DNA of 64,000 nt from Zea mays (Eukaryota; Streptophyta; Magnoliopsida; Poales; Poaceae), in contig NC_050099.1 of assembly GCF_902167145.1 (NCBI RefSeq), positions 238,154,588 through 238,218,587 on the forward strand. Reading direction: 5' to 3'. The translations under genes were made by a program, and so were the position numbers. This document shows, one piece after another, positions 20,918-34,099 of the stretch (its first letter is position 1; each line of letters begins with the position of its first letter). The notes under the pieces are model-generated. The model did not search any database and was not told the DNA's origin. It was given only the letters and a program-made list of their open reading frames with translations.

Positions 20918-22103
20918 TGAAAGTCGCCTAGAGGGGGGTGAATAGGCAAATCTGAAATTTATAAAGTTTAAGCACAACTACAAGCCAAGGTTAGCGTTAG
21001 AAATATAATCGAGTCCGAAGAGAGGGCGAAAACAAATCACAAGCAAATAAGGCGGATGACAAGGTGATTTGTTTTACCGAGGTTCGGTTATTGCAAACCT
21101 ACTCCCCGTTGAGGTGGTCACAAAGGCCGGGTCTCTTTCAACCCTTTCCCTCTCTCAAATGGTCACCTAGACCGAGTGAGCTTCTCTTCTCAATCAATTA
21201 GAACACTTAGTCCCTACAAGGACCACGACACAATTGGTGTCTCTTGCTTTGATTACAAAGAACTTGGAAGCAAGAATAGAGGAAGAAGAAAAGCGATCCA
21301 AGCGCAAGAGCTCAAATGAACACGACAAAACTCTCTCTTCTAGTCACTAATTGCTTTGAGTGGAATTGGGACTTGGAGAGATTTTGATTCACTCTAATTG
21401 TGTCTTGTATTGAATGCACTAGCTCTTGTATTGAATGTGTTGGCTGAAAACTTGGATGCCTTGAAGTGTTGGTGGTTGGGGGTATTTATAGCCCCAACCA
21501 CCAAAGTGGCCGTTGGGGAAGGCTGCTGTCGAATGGCGCACTGGACAATCTGGTGTGCCACCCGACACTGTCCGGTGCGCCAGCCACGTCACCCAACCAT
21601 TAGGGTTCGACCGTTGGAGCTCTGACATGTGGGGCCACCGGACAATCCGGTGGTGCACCGAACAGTCACAGTTCACTGTCCGGTGCGCCTTCTGGCGCCT
21701 GCTCTGACTCTGCGCGCGCAGTCACGCACTGTTCACTGTTGCTTTTGCAAACGACCGTTGGTGCAGTAGCCGTTGCTCCGCATGGCACACCGAACAGTCT
21801 GGTGCTACACTGGACAGTCCGGTGAATTATAGCGGAGTGGCTTCACAAATTTCCGAAGGTGGCAAGTTCGGAGTCGATCTCCCTGGTGCACCGGACAGTC
21901 CGGTGCGCCAGACCATCGCTGCCTTCGATTGTCTTTTGCTCTTTTTATTTGAACCCTTTCTTGGACTTTTTATTGGTTTGTGTTGAACCTTTGGCACCTG
22001 TAGAACTTATAATCTAGAGCAAACTAGTTAGTCCAATTATTTGTGTTGGGCAATTCAACCACCAAAATCATTTAGGAAAATGTTTGACCCTATTTCCCTT
22101 TCA
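20918..22103 (-). repeat. Element C 3' LTR
   Basis: 1,186 bp, paired with 28812-29991. It contains a TATAAATA box on the minus strand near 21481-21488 and several palindromic words of the CCGGACAGTCCGG type. A polypurine tract (AAAAGGGGGTGAT in reverse) follows it at 22104-22116. Confidence 0.9.
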
Positions 22104-22116
22104 ATCACCCCCTTTT

Positions 22117-22928
22117 CGGTGATTGATGCCAACACAAACCAAAGCAAATATATAAGTGCAGAATTGAACTAGTTTGCATAAGGTAAGTGCAAAGGTTGCT
22201 TGGAATTAAAACCAATATACATTTCATAAGATATGCATGGATGGTTTTCTTCATTTTAACATTTTGGACCACGCTTGCACCACATGTTTTGTTTTTGCAA
22301 ACTCTTTTGGAAATCCTTTTCAAAGCCTTTTTGCAAATAGTCAAAGGTAAATGAATAAGGTTTCGAGAAGTATTTTCAAGTTTTGAAATTTTCTCCCCCT
22401 GTTTCAAATGCTTTTCCTTTGACTAAACAAAACTCCCCCTCAATGAAATTCTCCTCTTAGTGTTCAAGAGGGTTTTAGATATGAATTTTGAAAGAGGTCA
22501 TACCAATTTGAAATAATATCAAAAATAAGATATCAATTGAAAAACTTCTTTAATACAAATAGAAAGACTACAAATTTTTGAAATTGGTGGTGGTGCGGTC
22601 CTTTTGCTTTGGGCTAATACTTTCTCCCCCTTTGGCATGAATCGCCAAAAACGGATACTTGTGAGTGAAATATAAGCCCTTTTTCAAACCTTCTCCCCCT
22701 TTGGTAAATAATATAGGAATGAAGATTATACCAAATTGTAGAGCGGTGTTGAGCGACGGTGAATGATGAATAATTCGATGGAGTGGAGTGGAAGCCTTGT
22801 CTTCGCCGAAGACTCCATTTCCCTTTAAATCTATGACTTAGCATGAAATACACTTGAAAAACACATTAGTCATAGCACATGAAAGAGATATGATCAAAGG
22901 TATATGAATAAGCTATGTGTGCAAAGTA
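22117..22928 (-). other. Element C region between pol and 3' LTR
   Basis: AT-rich sequence with CTCCCCC/TTTGG words and no supported protein. It is probably the 3' untranslated part of the element. Confidence 0.6.
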
Positions 22929-25900
22929 TCAATCAAAATTTCTAGAATCAAGAATGTTTAACTCATGCCTAAGTTTGGTAAAAGTTTTCTCATCTAGTGG
23001 CTTGGTAAAGATATCGGCTAATTGTTCTTTGGTGCTAACATATGCAATCTCGATATCCCCCCTTTATTGGTGATCCCTCAAAAAGTGATACTGAATGGCT
23101 ATGTGCTTAGTGCGGCTGTGCTCAACGGGATTATCTGCCATGCAGATTGCACTCTCATTATCACATAGGAGAGGGACTTTGGTCAATTTGTAACCATAGT
23201 CCCTAAGGGTTTGTCTCATCCAAAGTAATTGCGCTCAACAATGGCCTGCGGCAATATACTCGGCTTCGGCGGTAGAAAGAACTACAAAATTTTGTTTCTT
23301 AGAAGCCCAAGACACCAGGGATCTTCCCAAGAACTGACAAGTCCATGATGTGCTCTTTCTATCAATTTTACACCCTGCCCAATCAACATCTGAATAACCA
23401 ATTAAATCAAAAGTGGATCCCCTGGGGTACCAAAGGCCAAACTTAGGAGTATGAACTAAATATCTCAAGATTCGCTCCACGGCCCTAAGGTAAACTTCCT
23501 TAGGATCGACTTGGAATCTTGCACACATGCATACGGAAAGCATAATATCCGGTCGAGATGCACATAAATAGAGTAAAGATCCTATCATCGACCGGTATAC
23601 CTTTTGATCTACGGATTTACCTCCCGTGTCGAGGTCGAGATGCCCATTGGTTCCCATGGGTGTCTTGATGGGCTTGGCATCCTTCATCCCAAACTTGGTG
23701 AGTATGTCTTGAATGTACTTCGTTTGGCTAATGAAGGTGCCCTCTTGGAGTTGCTTGACATGAAATCCTAGAAAATACTTCAACTCCCCCATCATAGACA
23801 TCTCGAATTTTTGTACCATTATCCTACTAAACTCTTCACAAGTAGATTTGTTGGTAGACCCAAATATGATATCATCAACATAAATTTGGCACACAAACAA
23901 ATCATTTGCAATTGTTTTAGTAAAGAGAGTAGGATCGGCTTTTCCGACTTTAAAACCATTAGCGATAAGAAAATCTCTTAGGCATTCATACCATGCTCTT
24001 AGGGCTTGTTTGAGCCCATAAAGCGCCTTAGAGAGTTTATAGACATGGTTAGGATACTCACTATCTTCAAAGCCGGGAGGTTGCTCAACATAGACCTCCT
24101 CCTTGATTGGTCCATTGAGAAAGGCACTCTTCACGTCCATTTGGTAAAGCTTAAAGCCATGGTAAGTAGCATAGGCAAGTAATATTCGAATTGACTCAAG
24201 CCTAGCTACGAGTGCATAGGTTTCACCGAAATCCAAACCTTCGGCTTGTGAATATCCCTTGACCACAAGTCGGGCTTTGTTCCTTGTCACCACACCATGC
24301 TCATCTTGTTTGTTGCGGAAGACCCACTTGGTTCCTACAACATTTTGGTTATGACGTGGAACTAAATGCCATACCTCATTCCTCATGAAGTTGTTGAGTT
24401 CCTCTTGCATTGCCAGCACCCAATCTGAATCCCTTAATGCGTCTTCCACCCTGTATGGCTCAATAGAAGACACAAAGGAGTAATGTTCACAAAAATGAGC
24501 AACACGAGATCGAGTGGTTACCCCCTTTTGAATATCGCCGAGGATAGTGGTCACGGGGTGATCTCGTTGTATTGCTTGGTGGACTCTTGGGTGTGGCGGT
24601 CTTGGACCCTCATCATCTTCCTTGTCTTGATCATTAGCATCTCCCCCTTGATTATTGTCCTCCTCTTGATCTTCATTTTCATCATCTTGAGCTTGATCCT
24701 CATCTTGGGTTGGTGGAGATGCTTGATTTGAAGATAATGGTTGATCTTGTGCTTGTGGAGGCTCTTCGGATTCCTTAGGACACACATCCCCAATGGACAT
24801 GTTCCTTAGCGCGACGCACGGAGCTTCTTCATCATCTAGCTCATCAAGATCAACTTGCTCTACTTGAGAGCCATTAGTCTCATCAAACACAATGTCACAA
24901 GAGACTTCAACTAGTCCAGTGGACTTGCTAAAGACTCTATATGCCCTTGTGTTTGAGTCATAACCAAGTAAAAAAGCCTTCTACAGCCTTAGGAGCAAAT
25001 TTAGATTTTCTACCTCTTTTAACAAGAATAAAGCATTTGCTACCAAAGACTCTAAAATATGAAACATTGGACTTTTTACCGGTTAGGAGTTCATAAGATG
25101 TCTTCTTGAGGATTCGGTGTAGGTAGAGACGGTTGATGGCGTAGCAAGCGATGTTGATTGCTTCCGCCCGAAACCGGTCCGAAGTCTTGTACTCATCAAG
25201 CATGGTCCTCACCATGTCAAGTAGAGTTATATTCTTCCTCTCCACTACACCATTTTGTTGTGGCGTGTAGGGAGAAGAGAACTCATGCTTGATGCCCTCA
25301 TCCTCAAGAAAGCCTTCTATTTGTGAGTTCTTGAACTCCGTCCCGTTGTCGCTTCTAATCTTTTTGATCCTTAAGCCGAAATTGTTTTGAGCCCGTCTCA
25401 AGAATCCTTTTAAGGTCTCTTGGGTTTATGATTTTTCCTACAAAAAGAACACCCAAGTGAAGCGAGAATAATCATCCACAATAACAAGACAATACTTACT
25501 TCCGTCGATGCTTATGTAAGCTATTAGGCCGAATAGGTCCATGTGGAGTAGCTCAAGCAGCCTGTTAGTCGTCATGACGTTCTTGTGTGGATGATGAACA
25601 CCAACTTGCTTCCCTGCTTGACATGCGCTACAAACCCTGTCTTTCTCAAAATGAACATTTGTTAGTCCCAAAATGTGCTCTCCCTTTAGAAGCTTGTGAA
25701 GATTCTTCATTCCAACGTGGATTAATCGGTGGTGCTAGAGCCAACTCATGTTAGTTTTAGCAATTAAGGAAGTATCGAGTTCAGCTCTATTAAAATCAAC
25801 TAAGTATAGGTGACCCTCTAATACTCCCTTAAATGCTACTGAATCATCACTTCTTCTAAAGACAGTAACACCTATATCCGTAAAAAGACAGTTGTAACCC

Positions 25901-26335
25901 ATTTTGCATAATTGAGAAGCTGAAAGCAAGTTATAATCTAAAGAATCTATAAGAAAAACATTGGAAATAGAATGGTCAGGAGATATAGCAATTTTACCAA
26001 GTCCTTTGACCAAACCTTGATTTCCATCCCCGAATGTGATAGCTCTTTGGGGATCATGGTTTATCTCATAGGAGGAGAACATCCTTTTCTCACCAGTCAT
26101 GTGGTTTGTGCACCCGCTATCAATTATCCAACTTGAGCCCCCGGATGCATAAACCTACAAAACAAATTTAGGCCTTGTTCTTAGGTACCCAAACGGTCTT
26201 GGGTCCTTTCACATTAGAAACAAGCACCTTGGGTACCCAAACACAAGTCTTTGACCCCTTGTGTTTGCCCCCAACATATTTGGCAACTATTTTGCCTGAT
26301 TTGTTAGTTAAAACATATGATGCATCAAAGTCTTA
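22929..26335 (-). pseudogene. Element C pol: protease, integrase, RT, RNase H
   Basis: Minus-strand order: protease (DSGCTNHMTGE near 26100), GAG-pre-integrase zinc region (CSACQAGKQ near 25625), integrase core (DLFG, DDYSR, SDNGTEFKN, YTPQQNGVVER), RT ([27 protein letters not shown] near 23870) and RNase H ([21 protein letters not shown]). The natural end is TGA 22929-22931. Stops include TGA 23235-23237 and TAA 23064-23066; others fall near 25735, 25436 and 24958, and a frameshift lies near 26320. The 551-codon stretch 23235-24890 is the longest open piece. Confidence 0.85.
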
Positions 26336-26687
26336 AATGAAATGTTATGTTCATTTGATGCAATAGGAGATTTGTTTTTAGGCAATTTAACATGGGTTGA
26401 TTGTCTAGAGCTAGATGCCTCACTCTTATACATAAAAGTATGATGAGAGCCAGAGTGAGACTTCCTAAGATGAATTCTCCTAATTTTGTGTTCGGGATAA
26501 CCGGCAGGGTATAAAATATAACCCTCGTTATCCTGAACCATGGGAGCCTTACCCTTAACAAAATTAGACAATTTCTTAGGGGCATTAAGCTTGACATTGT
26601 CTCCCTTTTGGAAGCCAATGCCATCCTTAATGCCAGGGCATCTCCCACTATAGAGCATGCTTCTAGCAAATTTAAAATTTTCATTTT

Positions 26688-28763
26688 CTAAGTCATGCTC
26701 ATTAATCTTAGCACACGTTGAGCTATGTGATCATTTTGTTGTTTAATTAAAGCTAGGTGATCATGAATAGCATCAACATTAATATCTCTACATCTAGTAC
26801 AAATAGTAACATGATCAACACTAGATGTAGAGGGTTTGCAAGCATTTAATTCATCAATCTTAGCATGTAAAATAGCATTCTCATCTCTAAGATTGGAAAT
26901 AGAAACATTGCAAGCATTTAAGTCTTTAGCCTTAGCAATTAATTTTTCATTCTCAATTTTAAGGCTAGAGAGAGATGTATTCAACTTGTCAATCTTAGCA
27001 ATTAAACTAGCATTATCATTTCTAAGATTAACAATTGAATCATCACAAACATCTAATTTCTCAACCTTAGCAATTAATTTAGCATTCTCATCTCTAAGAT
27101 TGGAAATAATATCATGACAAGTGCTTAGCTCACTATTTATTTTTTCGCATTTTTCTACTTCCTGAGCATAAGCATTTTTAACTTTAACATGCTTCTTATT
27201 TTCTTTAATATGGAAGTCCTCTTGGCTATCCAAGAGTTCATCCTTCTCATGAATAGAACTAATCAATTCATTTAATTTTTCTTTTTGTTGCATGTTTAAG
27301 TTGGCAAAAAGGGTGAGCAAATCATCCTCATCATCACTAGAGCTAGCCTCATTACTAGATGTTGCATATTTAGTGGAAGCTCTAGGTTTTACCTTCTTCT
27401 TTTTGCCGTCCTTTGCCATGAGGCACTTGTGACTGACGTTGGGGAAGAGAAGACCCTTGTTTATGGCGATGTTGGCGGCGTCCTCGTCGGAGGAGTCGGT
27501 GGAGCTCTCGTCGGAGTCCCACTCCCGACAAACATGGGCATCGCCGCCCTTCTTCTTGTAATACTTCTTCTTTTCTTTCTTCTTTCCCCTCTTGTCATTA
27601 TCCCTATCACTATCACTAGACAAAGGACAATTAGCGATAAAATGACCGGGCTTACCACATTTTTAGCAAACCTTCTTGGAGCGGGGTTTGTAATCCTTCC
27701 CCCTCCTTTGCTTGAGGATTTGGCGGAAGCTCTTGATGATGAGCGCCATCTCCTCATTGTCGAGCTTGGAGGCGTCAATTGGGAGTCTACTTGATGTAGA
27801 CTCTTCTTTCTTCTCCTCCGTCGCCTTGAATGCGACGGGTTGCATCTCGGGTGTGGAGGAGGCGCCTTGCTCGATGATTTTCTTGAAGCCTTTGATCATC
27901 AATTCAAAGCTCACAAACTTTCCTATCACTTCCTCGGGAGACATTAGTTTATATCTAGGATCACCACGAATTAATTGAACTTGAGTAGGGTTAAGAAAAA
28001 CGAGTGATTTAAGAATAACCTTGACCATTTCATGGTCATCCCATTTGGTGCTCCCGAGGTTGCACACTTGGTTCACCAAGGTTTTGAGCCGGTTGTACAT
28101 CGCTTGTGGCTCCTCCCCTTGATGAAGCATGAAGCGACTGAGCTCCCCCTCGATCGTTTCCCGCTTGGTGATCTTGGTCACCTCATCTCCTTTGTGCGCG
28201 GTCTTGAATACGTCCCAAATCTCTTTGGCACTATTCAACCCTTGCACCTTATTATACTCCTCTCGACTTAGAGAGGTAAGGAGTATAGTAGTGGCTTGGG
28301 AGTCATAGCCTTCATCCCCCACGGATGGTTCCTGCGCACCAAATTCAACAATGTCCCAAATGCTAGCGTGGAGTGAGGTTAGATGGTGCCTCATTTTATC
28401 ACTCCACATACAATAATCTTCACAGTCAAAAACCAGTGGTTTGCCTAGTGGGACGAAAAGTAAAGGAGTGCGTTTGGAAATGCGAGGATAGCGTAAGGGG
28501 ATCTTACTAAACTTCTTGCGCTCATGGCGCTTAGAAGTGACAGACGGCGTGTCGGAGCCGGAGGTGGAAGGCGATGAAGAATTGGTCTCGTAGTAGACCA
28601 CTTTCTTCATTTTCTTCTTCTTGTCGCCACTCCGGTGCGACTTGACGCGGGGAGGTGGTTCCTCCCTCTTCTTGCTGCCGGACTCTCTCGATGGAGCTTT
28701 CCCGTGGCTTGTGGCAGGCTTCTCGCCGGTCACCATCTCCTTCTTGGCGTGAGCTCCCGACAT
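26688..28763 (-). pseudogene. Element C gag
   Basis: ATG 28763 starts MSGAHAKKEM. A basic Ser-rich N-terminus is followed by a UBN2/gag-like domain (YCMWSDKMRHHL.., then KEIWDVFKTAHKG.., METIEGEL type). The zinc knuckle C-x2-C-x4-H-x4-C (KCGKPGHFIANC) is split: its second position is TAA at 27663-27665, just after the first Cys. Downstream in the same frame are acidic/Lys-rich sequence and heptad-like Asn/Lys/Leu repeats (NLRDENAKLIAK, three to four times), a probable coiled coil. The frame is lost near 26710. Confidence 0.8.
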
Positions 28764-28796
28764 AACTTCGAGCGGTTAGGCTCTAATGAAGTACCG

Positions 28797-28809
28797 GGCT
28801 CCGATACCA
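28797..28809 (-). promoter_or_regulatory. Primer-binding site of element C
   Basis: In reverse this reads TGGTATCGGAGCC, two bases from the LTR end. It matches the plant initiator tRNA-Met site (TGGTATCAGAGC) with one change. Confidence 0.8.
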
Positions 28810-28811
28810 AT

Positions 28812-29991
28812 TGAAAGTCGCCTAGAGGGGGGTGAATAGGCAAATCTGAAATTTATAAAGTTTAAGCACAACTACAAGCCGGGGTTAGCGTTAGAAATAT
28901 AATCGAGTCCGAAAGAGAGGGCGAAAACAAATCACAAGCAAATAAGGCGGTTGACACAGTGATTTGTTTTACTGAGGTTCGGTTCTTGCAAACCTACTCC
29001 CCGTTGAGGTGGTCACAAAGACTGGGTCTCTTTCAACCCTTTCCCTCTCTCAAACGGTCACCTAGACCGAGTGAGCTTCTCTTCTCAATATATTGGAACA
29101 CTTATTCCCCACAAGGACCACCACACAATTGGTGTCTCTTGCTTTGATTACAAAGAACTTGGAAGCAAGAATAGAGGAAGAAGAAAAGCGATCCAAGCGC
29201 AAGAGCTCAAATGAACACGTCAAAACTCTCTTTTCTAGTCACTAATTGCTTTGAGTGGAATTGGGACTTGGAGAGATTTTGATTAACTCTAATTGTGTCT
29301 TGTATTGAATGCACTAGCTCTTGTATTGAATGTGTTGGCTGAAAACTTGGATGCCTTGAAGTGTTGGTGGTTGGGGGTATTTATAGCCCCAACCACCAAA
29401 GTGGCCGTTGGGGAAGGCTGCTGTCGAATGGCGCACCGGATAGTCCGGTACGCCACCGGACACTGTCCGGTGCGCCAGCCACGTCACCCAACCGTTAGGG
29501 TTCGATCGTTGGAGCTCTGACCACCGGACAGTTCGGTGGTGCACCGAACAGTCACTGTTCATTGTCTGGTGCGGCTTTTTGCGCCTACTCTGACTCTGCG
29601 CGTGCAGTCGCGCACTGTTCACTGTTGCTTTTGCAGACGACCATTGGCGCAATAGCTGTTGCTCCGCATGGCACACCGGACAGTCTGGTGCTATACCAGA
29701 CAGTCCGGTGAATTATAGCGGAGTGGCTTCCCAAATTCCCGAATGTGGCAAGTTCAGAGTCGATCTCCCTGGCACACCGGACACTGTCCGGTGCGCCAGA
29801 CCGTGGCTGCCTTCGGTTGTCTTTTGCTCTTTTTATTTGAACCCTTTCTTTGAATTTTTATTGGTTTGTGTTGAACCTTTGGCACCTGTAGAACTTATAA
29901 TCTAGAGCAAACTAGTTAGTCCAATTATTTGTGTTGGGCAATTCAACCACCAAAATCATTTAGGAAAAGGTTTGACCCTATTTCCCTTTCA
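28812..29991 (-). repeat. Element C 5' LTR
   Basis: 1,180 bp, the transcription-starting LTR for the minus-strand element. It has a TATAAATA box (29378-29385) and clustered CCGGACAGT/ACTGTCCGG words between about 29430 and 29800. Confidence 0.9.
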
Positions 29992-30712
29992 CCACCCCAA
30001 GCTAAGCCCTAGCTCTTAGATCCTAGTTGCCACCCGCCCTACCCAGAACTAGTTAGTCCCTAGCCACGGGTTCTCGCCTCCTAGTCCCAGCCCCCTAGTC
30101 GTCCGCCCCCATCCCTCGCATGTCGCCCTCACCCTAGCCCCCACCTCTAGCCCCAACCCTACCCACCAACCCCAACTCCTCAGTAGAGAGCTAACCACAT
30201 CAAGCTAGGCCCTAGCTCCTAGATCCTAGTTGCCACCCGCCCTACCCAGAACTAGTCAATCCCAAGCCACGAGTTCTCGCCTCCCAGCCCCAGGTCACCC
30301 TAGCCGTCCATCCCCATCCCTCGCCGGTCGCCCTCACCCCCATCCCCCACCCCTAGCCACCGGTCTTAGCTACCTAGTAGAGAGCTTACCACCCCATGCT
30401 AGGCCCTAGCTCCTAGATCCTAGTTGTCGTCCGCCCTACCGACAACAAGTCAAGCCCCAGCCGCGGGTCTCCGCCTACCAGTCTCAGGCCCCCTAGCCAT
30501 CCACCCTCATCCCTCGTTTGTCGCCCTCACCCCCACCCCCACCCCTAGCCATCGACCCCAACTCCCTAGTCTAGAGCCGATAACCCCAAGCCAGGACCTA
30601 GCTCCTAGATACTAGTCGCCAGCTAGCCTACCCACAACTGGTCAATCCCCAACCACGGTCCCCTGCTCCTAGCCCCTAGCCCCCCTAGCCAGTCGCCCCC
30701 GCCCCTAGACCT
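29992..30712 (+). repeat. About 195-bp tandem array, right part
   Basis: It continues the array at 20661-20917. Copies of gagagct...ccctagctcctagatcctag begin near 30184, 30378 and 30571 (about 194-bp spacing), so about five copies existed before element C inserted. It contains many short cacccccacccc runs. No coding signal. Confidence 0.75.
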
Positions 30713-31489
30713 TGGCCAACACCAGGCCTGTTCAGGGAGGTAGGGACTCCAACACCAAGTCTGTTCAAGCACCGACGCCAACACTAGGTCTGTCCAGGGA
30801 CTCTAGAGAACTACCTCATGGGGCCACAAATGGGGAACATGATCCACAAGGACGAGGATGAGTTTGTCCAATTAAGCTAAATAGGGCGGGGACGAGGGTA
30901 TGTTCCTCTGCCCCGTCCTGCACCGTAGCCATCTCTAAGACTGTTAACAATGGTTCACTCTTCCCGCACTCCACGCCATCTGTGGCGGCAATAGTTCCAA
31001 CTCCAAGCGTTCACCGGTGCACGCTCCCTCGTCCTCCCCCGCTCGCGTAGCTTCTCTCTCACTCTACATGGAGAGGGAGGGACGGGAGACGCTACCGTTG
31101 CCAGGAGCCACTCTCCCTCCCTCCACTCCCACACGCGAAGAATCCGAAGGTGCCGAGTTGCTCAGTGCGGCTCCTTTGTCGCCGTCCACGGAAGTGGAGG
31201 CCAGCGACCGACCTCCCCGTGCGGTGAAGGGGGCAGGCGACCAGATTCGTGGGGCCTCACGCGAGAAGAGCTGCGCAAACGGATTCAACGACCGAGGAGG
31301 CTAGATCGAAGCTCCCACTGGCCGACTTCATCGCCGTCGTTCAACCGTGTCCGCTGGCGATTCAACGAGGCTCCTTCCCTGGCCAGGCGTTCGTCGATCC
31401 AGAACTCGAGCTCCCTGTTGAGTTTGTGATCCAAATTCTGAAGAAGGCGGCCAAGTTGGCATCGCTGCGCTCCGGCCCGTCGTTTCCCT
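30713..31489. other. Unassigned GC-rich DNA
   Basis: Several overlapping open frames exist on both strands (for example 31017-31304), but none resembles a family I know. It may belong to an old LTR whose 3' part follows. Confidence 0.3.
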
Positions 31490-31706
31490 ACTCATTTTAG
31501 GGTTTCACCTCTATAAATATCTTTGTAAGCCGAAGGAGATAATTATCTCAATTGTAAATCTCCTGTGATCTGTAACCACCCGAAAATAGGGAGAAGTTGC
31601 TGGCCGGCGCCCGTGGTTTTTTCCCCTTCGCTTTAGAGGGTTTTTTCACGTTAAATCTGTGTCTTCTCTGTGATTGATCCCTTTTGTGTCGTATTCATTT
31701 ATAACA
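31490..31706 (+). repeat. Possible 3' part of a copia LTR
   Basis: A TATA box (ctataaatatc, 31511-31521) is followed by cgtggttttttcccctt, gggttttttcacgtt and a terminal ttataaca. This order is typical of the R/U5 end of plant copia LTRs. No matching 5' end, primer site or coding region is visible, so it may be a solo or truncated LTR. Confidence 0.4.
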
Positions 31707-31876
31707 CTCCCGTCCACCGATCTACTTCTTCCGATCTCCACATCTACCGGTTTGATTCCCTTCTACCCCCTTCGTTCACCCTTGTCCCGTTCTTAGCAGT
31801 ACCATACGAAGTTCAATGTTCATTTGGTTTGTAACAAGTTTGGTGTTCATGGTTCGGGTGCACGATCTGACATTTA

Positions 31877-32243
31877 GGCTGTGCGCAGCGGTGGACGTTG
31901 GGCATCCCCCTCCCCTTGCATGGTGCCTGCAGGGGGCACTCTATGGCCGCAGCGCTGCCCCCTGCAGCGCCCTCTAAGCGCCGACCCCCTTCTCTCTCCC
32001 GCCAGATATAGTGTGTCACTGTTCATCCCCAAACACTGTGATGTGGGTCCATGAGTAATTGTTAGTAGATAAAAAAATTGATAATAGATATAGAAAATGG
32101 TATTTTATAGTTGTAGTGGGGTATAGGGGGAGTATTTAGGGGGAACCACTGCGGGAGATGAAAAAATAGGGGTGGAATGTTGATGATGTGAACTAAAAAA
32201 GTGATATAGAGAGAAAATTTAGGGGTAACGCTTGCGGATAGCA
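31877..32243 (+). mobile_element. MITE-like copy of the Harbinger family, left
   Basis: About 367 bp with imperfect terminal inverted repeats: GGCTGTGCGCAGCGG at the left and, in reverse, GCTATCCGCAAGCG at the right. TTA precedes the left end. The same sequence returns inverted at 39251-39557, and its right 150 bases match 38610-38763. There is no coding capacity. Confidence 0.6.
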
Positions 32244-32519
32244 GGGTTTCAATTCTCCACATCAGTGCTCCCTTTCCCTATTTCTCGTTCACGCTTGCTT
32301 TGCGTGTGTGGGAGAGCGTCGTCCGTACGAAGGGGGGTAGAGGAACGCGAGAACAAGTGAGACTACCTGCAGCGCGACCCCCTTCCCCTCCCCTCCCCTA
32401 GGACTGTTCACAGTGTAGCGGCTACAGTTCGCCCCCCACGCGCGCAGCGGCAAGCCCTACGGGCAGCTCTCCGTCGCGCTCCCCTTCTCTCTCACGCCAG
32501 ATGAAGGGGACTACTGTTG

Positions 32520-34088
32520 CCTCCGCTACGCGCTCTTGTCGCCGAAGCCAACGTCCGCGCCAGACGGCGGAAAGTTCCAGGTCGACTTCTCTTCCTCTAG
32601 ACGGCTCTTGGCAACGGGGGCGAGAAGGGGCGACGCGACGGCGGATCTGGCGGCGCAAGGCCGATTCCGAGCCGGTGGAGGTCGGCGCCGACGACGACCA
32701 CGTCCTGTTGCTGACGAGTGAAGTCCGTTCGCCTCGGAAGCGCAAGCGCCCACAAATCCCACTCCGTTTTGCCGGTACGTCTCGCCATCAGTGGATTTCT
32801 TCTCCGACCATCGAGGGCTCGCTTAGATCCAGAGTTCATCGGTTCGAATCTTGTTGTTGCGGCCCGGATCTTGAGCTCATCAGGTACGAACATGGTGTTC
32901 CCCCTCTTCTCAGTGACTTGTTTGTAACTTTTTGTTGGAAATTTTTATGTTTCAGTTCCGTAGTTGACCGAACTAATGTGAATGAACCGATTCCAGTACG
33001 ATGTGGCCGCCAAACTAACCTTACATTTCGTCTTTAGGTTAGGGTTTCATGAACACTAACCGACGGCGTCAGCAAAGAACTCTATATTAATCTGTTGGAC
33101 GATAGATCCGTTTACGGTGATTAAGACGACAAGCAAATCAATACGGACCATACATTGGGGGCCACATTATTTTAGTTTCTGTTCTTGTCTTAGCAGCATA
33201 ATTATATGGTTACTACTAGTATTACAAATATCACATTTCTAGGAACTTCTATGTCATATTCGTATGCAACATTTGAGGACATCATTTATTTTGTCTCCCA
33301 CATGTCATGTTCTTAACACAAGAGTATGTTTGCTGCTAGAGCGTATTATTTAAATGTACAAGTTTTAAAAATACCGACGCAACAATTCGTTTTACAGCTA
33401 AAGCACATCAAGTGCAAATAGTACTGACTTTTCTGTCCCTATTGTTGTAAACAAATCATGACTTGTCCATTTACTCTGTAAATTGCTTATTATGCTCTTC
33501 ATGTTTTCAAAGTTGTCCAATTTAATTTATTTAACAGTGACTTAATTCGTTATTCAGCTTCGTGAGCAATTGTTAGCGGTGAATTGTGATATATAAGTTT
33601 CTTATTTCATAAAGTTGATGAATTCATGATACAAATTTTTACTTGTCTTCATATTACTGACACATGAAAGCCTCTCAACAATATATGAAGTTTGCCTCAT
33701 GTATCTTTGGTTCCAGTTTTGAAGGAGGACACCATCTATTTTTGAAAGCATACTTATGCACTAAATGTCACCCACTTTATACTGTTCTATACCAAATGTT
33801 CCAGTATAGATATGTCTTACACAAAGTGTACGTAATCAGCTTAAAGCTTAATTGTACAATACCTCTAGACCTTTTATTGTCTGATATATGCTTGTTACCA
33901 AACACCAATATTATGTCACATATTTCTGTCTTTCCACGTACTGCAGAATTAAGCATATTTGCTTCGCTTTTGTTACATGTCTGTACCTACATTATTTGTT
34001 GTAGTTTTTTGCAACTTAATAAATCCATGATGCCTTTCTGGTTTGTAAGGCTATCCAGTTTGTTACTTCTTTTATTAATTGTTTGCAG
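32520..34088 (+). other. Leader/intron region of the Harbinger element
   Basis: The GC-rich part (32500-32900) could hold non-coding first exons, and the AT-rich part to 34088 looks like an intron ending TTTGCAG just before the small ORF. No conserved protein is visible. Confidence 0.35.
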
Positions 34089-34099
34089 CACATTTGATC

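Larger units (their letters stand above)
20918..29991 (-). mobile_element. Element C: Ty1/copia retrotransposon, SIRE lineage (Opie/Ji-like)
   Basis: 9,074 bp bounded by direct LTRs that begin TGAAAGTCGCC and end CCCTTTCA, with CCACC on both sides (20913-20917 and 29992-29996). Gag and pol run on the minus strand, and the primer site matches initiator tRNA-Met. Gag with a coiled coil and a long pol in integrase-RT order mark it as copia; the protein style resembles maize Opie/Ji elements of the SIRE/Maximus lineage. The LTRs differ at dozens of sites including small indels (a few percent), so it is older than A and B. The coding region has many stops and frameshifts. Confidence 0.9.

Noticed and set aside
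30942..31706. Complete solo LTR from TGTTAACAATGG to TTATAACA
   Set aside because: The five-base flanks (aagac and ctccc) do not match, so only the 3' part is reported.
32836..32856. ggttcgaatc resembling a tRNA T-arm
   Set aside because: No matching A box, anticodon arm or acceptor stem around it.
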